Shown here: positions 26,330 through 36,100 of the stretch, one piece after another
Layout: each line of letters begins with the position of its first letter
Position numbering within the stretch: the first letter of the stretch is position 1
NCBI GenBank assembly: GCA_017524545.1
Contig: JAFXVN010000007.1
Span: 1 to 54,170, forward strand
Direction: 5' to 3'
DNA: 54,170 nucleotides
From: Bacteroidaceae bacterium
GTDB taxonomy: Bacteria > Bacteroidota > Bacteroidia > Bacteroidales > Bacteroidaceae
The notes under the pieces: generated by a model
What the model saw: the letters and a program-made list of their open reading frames with translations, nothing else
Database searches by the model: none
What the model was told of the DNA's origin: nothing
Position numbers and translations under genes: made by a program

Positions 26330-28525
26330 TTATTTCAGAACCACCTTGCCGCCTACGATGTTGATGCCTTTCTGCATCTTCTGGAGGCGCTGGCCTGCGA
26401 GGTTGTAGATAGCAGCGTCTTCCTTAGCGACATTCGGAGTGCTGATTGCGGTGATGACGTCGGAGTTGATGTAGGTGACGGAAATCGTCTTGATGCGTGC
26501 CTGCTTGGTCTCCTTGTTGGTCAGGGTGACGGTATTCAGCAGGTTCACTTTGTCCTCCCATGTCACAACGGTACCCTCAATCTCGGGCTCAACACCCAAC
26601 TGGTCTTCCCATGTCTGGGTGTAATCGGAAGTCGTGTTGAGGACAACCTTAACGATGGCATAGTCCTCGGGTACAGCCAGCTGGACATAGCTTGGCTCAG
26701 AGAGCACCTTTTCTGCCTCATCGCCTTCTCCCACTGTCTCGTACTTGCTGCCATAAATCTGGATATAGGTGCTGTTGCCGTATGCATTGTTGGTGGTGAG
26801 CGTAACGAGGTCGTCGCGCATAGCTGTGAAGCCAACGCCCTTCGCGCCGCTTTCTCCCTGGCCCTGGATGTCCTCATCGCTGAATGCAAAGACTGCGGTC
26901 TCGTAGCCTGCCTCCTTGACGGTAAGCGTGAAGCTCCTGCTGTCTGCCAGATAGGTCTCGGACTCAGCCACGTATGCTGTGATGGTGGTCGTGCCCTGTC
27001 CCACGAGGGTGATGTTGCCCTCTGCATCGATGGTAGCCACGGTCTCGTCGGAGCTTGAGTAGGTCACGGCACCGTCGGAGTTGGTGACAAACTGAGCGTT
27101 CACTTCGCCCCCAAGGTCAACAACCTGGCTCTCAACAATCCAAGAAGACTCAGGCAGAATCAGCGAGGTGAGCAGCTGGAACTCTTCTTCCGTGCGGGGA
27201 GCAATCTCCCACTTCTGCTTTGCCTTGTACCAGATGGCAACGCCCGTGGCATTGTAAGTCTTGCCGTCAACGAGAGTGGGCAGAGTGATGAACCTGTTGT
27301 AGGGGATGATTTCATTGTCGTCATCATCCACGAAGACACCCGCTGCTGCATTGTAGGTAACGCCCTCCAAAGTAATGAGGTTGCCCTGCATGTTCTTTTC
27401 GAGGTCAGAGATTGCGACTGTCAAAGGAATAGCGCCTTCGCCCTTCGTTACGGTCACGCCTGCGGTAGTAGCGGTGAGTCCGATAATCTCTGCGCATTCG
27501 TTGTAGAGTGTCAGAGTAATCTGTGCCGTACCCGTCAGGACATCACCCTGTTCAAAGCCGTGACCGCTCTGATAGAGCAGGACACCGTTCCTGCCGTCGG
27601 TAAAGTAAGCGTTCGCACCCGCAACACCCGTGCATATCCAATTGTTGAACTCAACGAGAGCAGGCTCTCTGGTTTCGGTTGCTGCTGCACAAAGCTCTGC
27701 GATGGAAGTTATGGCAGAGAGGAACTTGAACTCGGCAGAAGCAATGCTGCTGGCATTGTCGTCGTCGTTGTAAGCAATGGCCTTAACGGTGCAGGTGGAA
27801 GACAGCGTGAAGGGCGCTGTGTATTGTGTGCTTGCATCGGTTGGGTCTGTGCCGTCCAGCGTGTAGTAGATGGTATTGCCCTCGGAAGTAATCGTCACCT
27901 CCTGTGCTTCAACGAATGTTCCGCCATTGGGAGTGATGACTGGCTTTGCAACGACCACGTCACCGAGAGGTGCATAGAACTCGATGGAAGTCATATCCAA
28001 GCCGCCGTTGGTTGTCGTGGTGCTCGTCACGTTGATGGCAAACTTGTAGTAAGCATCGGTTGGCCACTCGGTGCCAAAGCCTGCATCGGGAACAAACTCC
28101 ACGCTGCCTGCTGTGCCCACTTCGATTGTGGGTGTGAGCTGCACCTGGTCCAGGATTGTTTCAAATTCGGCATCGCTGGCAACCGTCAGGGTCAAGCTGT
28201 TGATTGTGATTGTGTTTCTGCTCACGCCGTTGTGATTGAAGACAACACGGCAAATGGCACTTGCCATCGGTGTCTTTGCCGTAATGTAGCGGTCAACGCC
28301 GTCAAGGCTCTTGCCGCCGATACGCCAAATGCCACCGTCGAGGCTCTGGTTGCCCGGTGCATTCCAGGTCATGTCGCCGACGGTAACGTCTGCATAGTTG
28401 GCATAAGCATTGTGACTGCCTTTCACGGCATTCAGCGTGTAGAACAGTTCGTCATCTGCCCGCACATTTCCACATACGAAGAGGAACAGCACTGCGAGCA
28501 GGGAAAAGAGAGTAGTTTTTTTCAT
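26330..28525 (-). CDS. Secreted protein with chitobiase-C-like and Ig-like domains
   Basis: Start ATG 28525 gives 731 aa with a signal peptide (MKKTTLFSLLAVLFLFVCG). The same frame runs open to 29890, but that part covers another gene's antisense strand and precedes the signal peptide. Around residues 190-280 is a CHB_HEX_C-like domain (GGTFVEAQEVTITSEGNTIY, LDGTDPT). Near 500-560 is a BIG2-like Ig domain (VTYSSSDETVATIDAEGNIT). The end AAIYNLAGQRLQK...GINIVGGKVVLK is a sorting-like tail. No catalytic domain is seen. A carbohydrate-binding or surface structural role is plausible. Confidence 0.75.
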   Translation of the reverse strand: MKKTTLFSLLAVLFLFVCGNVRADDELFYTLNAVKGSHNAYANYADVTVGDMTWNAPGNQSLDGGIWRIGGKSLDGVDRYITAKTPMASAICRVVFNHNGVSRNTITINSLTLTVASDAEFETILDQVQLTPTIEVGTAGSVEFVPDAGFGTEWPTDAYYKFAINVTSTTTTNGGLDMTSIEFYAPLGDVVVAKPVITPNGGTFVEAQEVTITSEGNTIYYTLDGTDPTDASTQYTAPFTLSSTCTVKAIAYNDDDNASSIASAEFKFLSAITSIAELCAAATETREPALVEFNNWICTGVAGANAYFTDGRNGVLLYQSGHGFEQGDVLTGTAQITLTLYNECAEIIGLTATTAGVTVTKGEGAIPLTVAISDLEKNMQGNLITLEGVTYNAAAGVFVDDDDNEIIPYNRFITLPTLVDGKTYNATGVAIWYKAKQKWEIAPRTEEEFQLLTSLILPESSWIVESQVVDLGGEVNAQFVTNSDGAVTYSSSDETVATIDAEGNITLVGQGTTTITAYVAESETYLADSRSFTLTVKEAGYETAVFAFSDEDIQGQGESGAKGVGFTAMRDDLVTLTTNNAYGNSTYIQIYGSKYETVGEGDEAEKVLSEPSYVQLAVPEDYAIVKVVLNTTSDYTQTWEDQLGVEPEIEGTVVTWEDKVNLLNTVTLTNKETKQARIKTISVTYINSDVITAISTPNVAKEDAAIYNLAGQRLQKMQKGINIVGGKVVLK

Positions 28526-28566
28526 AAAGATTTGTGTTTGTTGTTGGTTACTATATTCTTTGCGCA

Positions 28567-28574
28567 CAAATATA
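28567..28574 (-). promoter_or_regulatory. -7 box upstream of the 28525 gene
   Basis: The minus strand reads TATATTTG, matching TAnnTTTG, 41 bp upstream of the start. A TTTG at 28591-28594 could be the -33 box, but the 16-bp spacing is short. Confidence 0.4.
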
Positions 28575-28627
28575 CAATTATTTATGTTAGCAAACGCACT
28601 TTTACATAATAAAAAAAGGAGAAAGGA

Positions 28628-28657
28628 TTGTTGTTTGACATAAAAGGCATAACTTTG
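28628..28657 (+). promoter_or_regulatory. Promoter of the membrane AraC-type regulator
   Basis: TTG 28628-28630, a 19-bp spacer and TAACTTTG 28650-28657 match the Bacteroidota consensus. The start codon at 28679 follows after 21 bp. Confidence 0.65.
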
Positions 28658-28678
28658 CAGGCATAAAAAGCAAATAAC

Positions 28679-29779
28679 ATGAGCGAAAACATTCTTTTTA
28701 TGACGCTTGGCGCTTCTGCCATTGTCCATTTTGTCATAAGTGCCGTGATGGCACTCTTCGCGCGTCACCGCGTACAGTACCTCTGTCTGGCATGGGTGAA
28801 CGGCATCTTTGGCTGCACGATGCTCACATTCACCTTCCTCAGCCAGACCATTGCTGCGGCCCAGCCCGGCATCCTTCATCCCGGTATGCTGCTGGCACTG
28901 CTCTGCGCCTGCTACCTGCAAAGCATCTATCCCCTCGACATCTCCATGCCGGGTTTCCTGCAATGGGAACGCATGTGGCGCTATGCAAGCCCCATCCTGC
29001 TGCTGCTCGCCATCTACTTCGGGGCGGCACTGCTGGGCAGCCGAATCGTGTATATCTACACCTTCGGCGAACTCATCGAGAACATCCTGAGCAGCGACAT
29101 CCTGATGCGCCTCTGTGCCTTGGGTCTGAGCATTTATTATATCGCGAACATCTTCATGCTGCCACGCCGCCTGGCACGCCATGCCAATGTGCCGGGCTAC
29201 CTGCTGGGCTATTGCTTCGCCATGGGGCTGTCGGTGGTCTTCTACACATACATTGCCATATTCTTTGACCTGACGCTCCTTGCCGTCTATATCGTCCTCT
29301 TCACCCTGCTTGACCTGTACCTCATGCTTCGCACACTCGAGACGATAGCACTGCAATTGCCGCGCCCCGTCATCAACGAAGTGGCCGAAGCCCCGGCAGA
29401 AGAGGGCAAGGAGGAAAAGGACCAGGAAGACTTCAACGAAGCCAACCTGTACCGCTTCCAGCGCATCAACTTCTGGATGCAGAAACATCGGGAAGAGTGG
29501 AAGGACAGCACCTTCGGGCGCGACCGCCTCTGTCAGGAGGTAGGCTACAACCGCCATCTTGTGCTGCAGAGCGTGCGCAGCCAGGGCTTCAACAATGTGC
29601 ACGACTACATTTGCAGCTTCCGCGTGGCGGAATTGAAGCACATGATTGATCGCGGCGAAGTGAAGACACTCAGCGACACCCTCGCCGCCGGCTTCGGCGC
29701 CACCCAAACCGTCCGTGCATGTTTCCTGAAGGTCGAAGGCATCACACTGGACGAATACCTGAAGCAAAAAGACCTGTGA
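28679..29779 (+). CDS. Integral-membrane AraC-family transcription regulator
   Basis: This 366-aa protein has about six or seven transmembrane helices in residues 5-220, an acidic linker (AEEGKEEKDQED), and a C-terminal AraC-type helix-turn-helix region (residues about 270-366): FGRDRLCQEVGYNRHLVLQS, then FNNVHDYICSFRVAELKHMI and LAAGFGATQTVRACF. It joins membrane sensing and DNA binding in one chain, with no kinase or receiver domain. It is divergent from the secreted gene at 26330-28525, which is a likely target. The stop TGA lies within the first copy of a 22-bp tandem repeat. Confidence 0.75.
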   Translation: MSENILFMTLGASAIVHFVISAVMALFARHRVQYLCLAWVNGIFGCTMLTFTFLSQTIAAAQPGILHPGMLLALLCACYLQSIYPLDISMPGFLQWERMWRYASPILLLLAIYFGAALLGSRIVYIYTFGELIENILSSDILMRLCALGLSIYYIANIFMLPRRLARHANVPGYLLGYCFAMGLSVVFYTYIAIFFDLTLLAVYIVLFTLLDLYLMLRTLETIALQLPRPVINEVAEAPAEEGKEEKDQEDFNEANLYRFQRINFWMQKHREEWKDSTFGRDRLCQEVGYNRHLVLQSVRSQGFNNVHDYICSFRVAELKHMIDRGEVKTLSDTLAAGFGATQTVRACFLKVEGITLDEYLKQKDL

Positions 29780-29816
29780 CCTTTTCTGGGCAGGCCTGTG
29801 ACCTTTTCCATGCAGG
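29773..29816. repeat. Two tandem 22-bp repeats over the regulator's stop codon
   Basis: 29773-29794 and 29795-29816 both begin CCTGTGACCTTTTC and end GCAGG, differing at three positions. The TGA stop of the regulator lies inside the first copy. Confidence 0.8.
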
Positions 29817-29826
29817 CTGTCCCAGT

Positions 29827-29889
29827 TTGTTTCGCATGGAGAAACAACTTGTTTCGCCCGTGAAACAAAGTGTTTCCGCGTGCGAAACA
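29827..29889. repeat. Three tandem stem-loops with TTGTTTC/GAAACAA arms
   Basis: Stem-loops at 29827-29847, 29849-29868 and 29871-29889 have arms TTGTTTC/GAAACAA (the third TGTTTC/GAAACA) and loops of 6-7 nt that differ in sequence. Arms conserved and loops variable suggests a repeated structural element. Confidence 0.75.
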
Positions 29890-29940
29890 ACTTTTTGTTG
29901 GTTTTTCATTTCACACGGAAATCACGGAAACCACGGAAAA

Positions 29941-29977
29941 GAAGCACGCTGTGCTTCCCTGCGAAGCATCGCTTCGC
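29941..29977. repeat. Two adjacent 7-bp hairpins
   Basis: GAAGCAC-GCT-GTGCTTC (29941-29957) and GCGAAGC-ATC-GCTTCGC (29961-29977) are perfect hairpins with 3-nt loops. They lie in the non-coding 29780-30139 stretch with CACGGAAA-type direct repeats just upstream (about 29910-29940). Confidence 0.7.
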
Positions 29978-30064
29978 CTTTCTGATTTCTGTGCTTTCTG
30001 TGTGAGAAAACATTGTGTAAGATAATTTTGTGTGAATTCGTGCAATTCGTGGGTAAAACATAAC

Positions 30065-30098
30065 AGAGGGTGTGTCCGCCTATTTGGACACACCCTCT
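30065..30098. terminator. Strong hairpin between convergent genes
   Basis: AGAGGGTGTGTCC (30065-30077) pairs perfectly with 30086-30098 across an 8-nt loop. It lies between the convergent regulator gene and the giant gene. T-runs are weak on both sides. Confidence 0.65.
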
Positions 30099-30106
30099 TT
30101 GTGTTC

Positions 30107-30134
30107 CCTCCCCTTTGGGGAGGGTTAGGGAGAG
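30107..30134. repeat. CTCCCC-GGGGAG repeat element
   Basis: CTCCCC-TTT-GGGGAG, then GGGAGAGGCT, is a diverged copy of the element at 37352-37380 and in the comM fragments. It lies 3' of a minus-strand gene and just outside its stop. Confidence 0.65.
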
Positions 30135-30139
30135 GCTTT

Positions 30140-33100
30140 TTATTGCTGTGCCATGATGTCGAGGATGGCAACGAAGTCGGCAATGTCAACCTTCTGGTCG
30201 CCGTTCAGGTCGGCAGCTGCGTCGTAGCCGCTGGCAGCCATGATGTCGAGAACAGATACTGCATCGGCAATGTCAACCTTGCCATCACCATTGAGGTCGC
30301 CCTCAATGCTGCCACCTACGCTGATGCCGTTGCCGGGAGTGACAACAACCTTGTTGTCGGTGGGAATAGTGTAGCGGCTGAAGGTCTCAGTGCTTGCAGA
30401 AGCAACATAGAGGTTGTCGGCATAGTCGAATGCCAAAGCCGTGATGCGGCTCTCGCCAACACTGAAGGTCTTCTTCGGGTTGAGGAAAATCTTGCCATTC
30501 TCCATAGGAACATAGTTGGTCTCGTAGAGAACAACCTTGCCATTGTCCGTAGGAATAGCGAGGAAGTTGCCATTGGAGGTGACAGCGATTCTGCCACCGA
30601 CAGTGGTGGAGCTGGTGTTGCTGTAGTCCTCGTTGCCCTCTGCATCGAAGTGCTTGATGGCAGGAATCTCGGCAGATACGTCGCTGCGACGCTGGATGTA
30701 CCAGAGACCGCCCTGACCGTCCTCGTAGATACCTACATCGACAGGAGACTTGGTGTAAACACCGTCGAGAGGCTCGAAGTTGGCAGAGGGAGCAGCTGTC
30801 CATTCGGTAGCAGTACCCAAGTTGTAGATAGAGCAGTTGTAGTCGGTGATGTTGTAGTCACCGTTGCTGCGCTGTGCACCCAGAACGTACATCTTCAGGT
30901 CTTCGCCCTGGCCGTCGAATGCCAAGCTGAGGGCCATGCGGTTCTGTTCTTCGTCGCCTACGTAGGTGATACCTGTCTGCTCGTCGAGTTCACCGCCAGT
31001 GAAGACAGGCTTCCAAGCCTCGTCGAGGTTCTCAGGATTGATTTCCCAAACAGAGCTGTTGCTGGTGCCGGAAGCACGAGCCACGAAGAGACGGCCGTCA
31101 TCGGTGAAGCGGAGGTCCTTGAGGTCGTACTTGTAGGTGCCTGCAATAACGAGAGGAGTCTCGCCCTGGATTGGGAGACCGCCGTAGAAACCGGGAGTGC
31201 CGTCGGCTGCGTTGATGGGCTGGAAGTCAGGATCGAACGCATAGATAGCACCAGGCTTTTGGCTGGACATGTAGCCTGTTTCGGGCTCTTCAGGATAAGA
31301 CTCGGCAATGAGTACCTGACCGAAGCCCTTGCTTGCAGGATTGTTGTTGATAGCCATACCATAGGGGCCCCAAACCTTCAGCGATTCGCCAACCTTGGAC
31401 ACTTCGAGTGAACCCTTGCCAGTCACAGCAATCTTGAAGTTGAGTGCTGTAGGCTCGCTTCCAAGTTCGCTTGCAGGAACAGTTACCTTGTGGGCGCCTG
31501 CTGTGAAGACTTCGTTGGAGACTGCGGTGTAAACCTGCTCTTCGCCATTGTAGAAGTTAACTTCAACGGCTTCAGCCTCTGCGTTGAGGTCGAAACTTAC
31601 GACAACATTGCTGCCTGCCAGTTTAGCATCGACATTATATGCAAAGGCATTGAGCTGGATGTTGGGCTTTTCGTTGATGTATCTGCCGGCATAGTAGTAA
31701 ACAGTAGGACCGTCGAACAGATGAGGTGTTGCATCCTCACCGATGGTCTGGAACCAATACGGATTCTCGCTTGAGCTGCCATTCAGCTTCCAAGCAATCT
31801 CACCGCTTGCCAGCTGATCGGCACTTACAAGTGTACCTTGCTGACCACGGAAGTACTGGGAAACAAAGACATTCGTTGCGCTGGCACCTGAACCACGTGC
31901 GATAGTCTGGGAGTTGTCGCCCTCTGCACCGACATTGATGTACTCGGAGGTAATCAGGGTGTTCTTAATCACAAGAGCTGAAGCAGCCCAACCTGCGACA
32001 CCACCAACATACCAGATGGGGCTTTCGCCTTCACCAATAAGCTGACAGTTGACGAGACAGTTGCTGATAAGGCTGTTTGCACTGCCGTTGTAACCAATCA
32101 AACCACCAGAAGAAGCATCGCCTGCGAGGTTAGAAGCAAAGTGCATGGCAACTTCAACCTGACAGTTATCGATGGTGCTCTTGCCGGACATATAACGTGT
32201 AACGGGACCAGAGAACTGATGGCTGGTATAGAATTCACCAGTCAGCTTGAGGTTCTTGACGGTAGCGTTCTGCAACTCGTAGAACATCGTAGCGGGATCG
32301 CCTTCCTGCATTCCAGAGAAGTATGTGTCTCTCATATAGACATTGGTAAGGGCATGACCCTGACCGTCGAACTCGCCGGCGAAGATGTGAACAGCGTTCT
32401 CATTCTTGTTGTGACCGATGGGCAGCATTGCAACACCTGTCAAATCAATGTCAGCCGTGAGCTTGGCCTTGGCATACTTGTCAACTTCGCTGGCAATGGT
32501 GCGATAAGTGGCAAACTGCTTGAGATTACCAACCAGATAGTAGCCGTCCTCGTCCTGTGTCGGAATAATCTCTGCAACAGCAGGATCAAGGTTCTTCAGC
32601 TTGGCAGCCTCTATAGCCTCTTCAGCGCTGAAAGTGCCATTCTGGTATGCATCGAAGATATCGTCATAGGCGTCATAGAGGATGTCTTGGTCGGCTTCGT
32701 TGATTACCGATTCACCAATCATGAACCAATCGCCAGTTTCCTCGTCTTTCTCCATCAATTCCAGATTGCCCCATTCGAAAGCCGTAATGGTTTCTGCAGC
32801 CTTGTAGAGTTGCACGTATGCCTGCTTGCCTACGTAGATGCCCTCGAAGGCCTCGGAGAACTTGGCTACGATAGCAGCCTTGGCCTCTGTGGTCTCTGCA
32901 CCATCAATCTCGGCAACAGCGTCTATAAGTGCATTCTTCAGTGCTTCGGGGTAGTTGGGAGCAGCTGCTGCGTTGTCATAGTCAAACTCATACTCGATGA
33001 TGGTCTGAGCACGAGCTGCCATGTTCTGCAGCACCTTGTCGAGAGCTTCGCCAGCCATAGCGTCCTCTGCCTCACCGCAGTAAACGACCTTGATGGCACT

Positions 33101-36100
33101 CCAGCCTGTCCAGTCGTTGCCGTAGTGTGTGCCTGGGTTCTTGATGCCGATGGTGAGCTTGCCGTCTTCGCCTACGTATGCCATGGTGTAAGCCTCGTAG
33201 CGGCCTGCCATTGCAGCAATAGCCATACCGGTCGGACCCTGCACAGCATAACCGAGGAGGGTTGCACCCACAGCATCTGCCTGATCTGCGCTGGTGGATT
33301 CGAAGTCGTCATAAATCTCAAAGTCGAAAGCGCTCTTGATGCTCAGGTTACAGTTCACACCGTCTTCTGCATCTTCAACCTTGACGTAGTCCTCGCAGGT
33401 AGCAGGGAAGTAGTTGAATGTGCCGTTTGCATAGATACCGGCAGCATAGTTGATGCTGTAACGGTTGTTGCTGGGACGGAAAGCAGCGTTGGTGCCAATG
33501 AGGTAGTAACCGGGCTTCATGCCTTCTACGGTCTGGTACATGTCGCCTTCGACATTCCATGCCTCAACACCACGGAAGGTGTTTTCTTCTCCATCCTGAA
33601 CACTGGCGAAGTCGTTGCAGAAAGCATCTGTCCAGCCTTCCTTACCCTTGCTGAAATCGCTGTTGGCAATCAGTGCGCTGACATCTGTGCCAGGCATGTA
33701 GCCACCGGTCATGGCAGCAGCAAGCCACCTGGTGACGCGCTCTGTCTCTGCCGCGATTTCTTCGGAAGTAGCAGTGTGATTCTCTATGATGTACTCGAAT
33801 GTACCGAGAGGATTCTCGTCGCTGGGCTCTCCTGCCTCATCAGCGAGATAAGCTTCCAGAGAGGTGCGGGCCTCACCCTCGAAGTCGGTGTGTTCTGCAA
33901 GATAAGCCTTGACTCTTTCGCACTCGGTGATGTAAGCCTGATAAATAGCTGCACTCTGTTCTACGAGAGCCTTTGCAGCATAGACAGCTTCAATGGCATC
34001 GGCAAAGGCCGGGATTGTCTCTGCTTCTGTCAGAGCATCAATCGTGCCACTCCATGCGTCAATCAGAGACTGAGTGGCAATGACGTTCTCGACAGCCTCT
34101 CTCTCGTAAACTTGAATATCATAGGCAACACCCTCAAGGTCAGCGTCGTCGAGTACAGAGAAGTACTGCTCTGCACCATAGATAACGATACCGTGCGTGT
34201 CGAATGGATAGGGGTGATCATCCTCGTCGAGGGTCTGGAACCATGCAGGTTCGCGGAACTGCTTTCCATTCAGGTTGTAGCAGAGCGCACCGCTCTCCAA
34301 ATCCTCAAGAGCAAGCGGGTTGACCCTGCGCCTTTCGTCGGCGGGGTTCTTGTGCTGCTGCTTGTTGTCGGCAACGCCGTCAATGTCTGCTTCGTAGCAG
34401 TTGATGACAGATGCACCGCCGCGTGTGAAGGAGTCGTTGGAGTAGATAGCCGACTGCGGCAGGTAAGAAGTACTCCAGCAGTTGATAACCTCGGAGGCTG
34501 TGCTTGAATAGCCGCACATAGCGCCGGACTCGCGACCGCCATAGATAGGACCCGTTGTCCAGCAGTTCTTGATGTGCAGGGTCATAGAGCCGCCCTGGTC
34601 AACACCGAGGATACCTGCAGCATTCTGGTTTGTAGTGGTTACGCTACCTGCATTGCCGACGTTCTCGATGTAAATGTCGCCGGCACCACTTGTACCACCG
34701 ATAACACCGCAGAAGGCGTTACCCTTGATTTCGCAGGTCTCGTCGAGAATGACGTTCTTGATGACAGCACCATTGCCGATAACACCAATCAGACCCTGGA
34801 AGTCTTTCTCACCCTGGATGACAAAGTTGCTGATGGTATGACCCTGGCCGTCGAAGGTGCCAACGTAAATCTCAGCAGGAACGAAACGCTCCATGTAGTC
34901 GCCCATATCGATGTCGTCGGTCAGCTTTACACAGGCATCTGAATGTGAGGAAGCATATACACTCCACCAAGCAAGCTGTGCACCGTTGCCAACCTCGAAC
35001 CAACCGTCAACAGGAGTCAGATAGTGCTCGTCCATATTACCGCAGTTTGTACACCAACCATCCACATAGTTGTGAGGAGGTATCAAGCCTGCACCTGAAG
35101 CATTGTTCGAGTAAGTGACATCGCTGCCGATAGGTGTGCCGTCGCAGGAGTAGTTTGCTGCAACAGAATAAACGAATGCGCCCTCCTTCTTGATAGGCAG
35201 AGGCTCTGGGTCTGTGCCAATCAGCTGGAAGAAGCGGTCTAAGCCGTTCTGCTTGCCGTTCAGGAAGAATGCAAGCTCACCGCTGGCAATACCTGCCTTG
35301 TTCTCGTAGTGGGTATATTTGTCATGGTCCGAAACAGAGTTACCGAAGATGGGATTAACGACATATACATTCTCAGCGACCACGTTGCCCGGATTACGGG
35401 CGAGGTTCTGGGAATTCTCCGTATCGTTGTCCAAAGTCTGGTCGCCGGCACCGACGATGTTACCAAGGATGGCACAATTCTTGAAATAGGTCTTTGCTGC
35501 AGTCCAACCAGCAAAGCCGCCGACACGTGCGCATCTTGCTCCGGCTTCCGAACCTGGCAGCGTAAAGGTACCTGCATAAATACAGTTCTCCACGGTCTTT
35601 TCCTGGTCACCCATCCAGCCGAAGAAGCCGCCGGCGGTGTTGTCGCCTACAACAGTAGAGGTGATGTCAACGTCGGAATAGACATTGCGAATCAAAGCAT
35701 TGCGGGCATTACCGCAGAGAGAGCCAGAACGTCCGTTGGCTGTCTGAATCGTGCCGTGCAGGATGAGGTTCTCAATGTTACCGTCCATCTCGGGGAACAG
35801 GGCAGCTTTCTCGCCAGGATTGACCATGCCGATGGTAAGGGTGTGACCGCCACCGTTGAAGTTGCCGTCAATCCAGTCGCTGGGGTTGAAGATATACTTA
35901 CCTTCTTCAGCAATGTAAGTGATGTCGTTCATCATCTTCATGTTGAGACGGAAGCCTTGAGCGATACGGTTCCAGCCTTCCACCTTGTCGATGTCCTCTT
36001 CAGTCCTCAGGAGGACAGCTCTGTCCTTTTTGTCGAACTTGTTGGGGTCGTCAAATTCAAATTCATGGAAGTCGAAGCAACCGCAGACGGAGCAGACGCC

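Noticed and set aside
28526-29890. Extension of the 26330 gene to a 1186-aa protein
   Set aside because: It would place a signal peptide in the middle of the chain and runs antisense to the well-supported membrane regulator.
32141-34507. Long plus-strand open frame (788 codons) inside giant protein copy A
   Set aside because: It is an antisense shadow caused by codon bias; it has no start signal, no family features and odd Cys/Val-rich composition.
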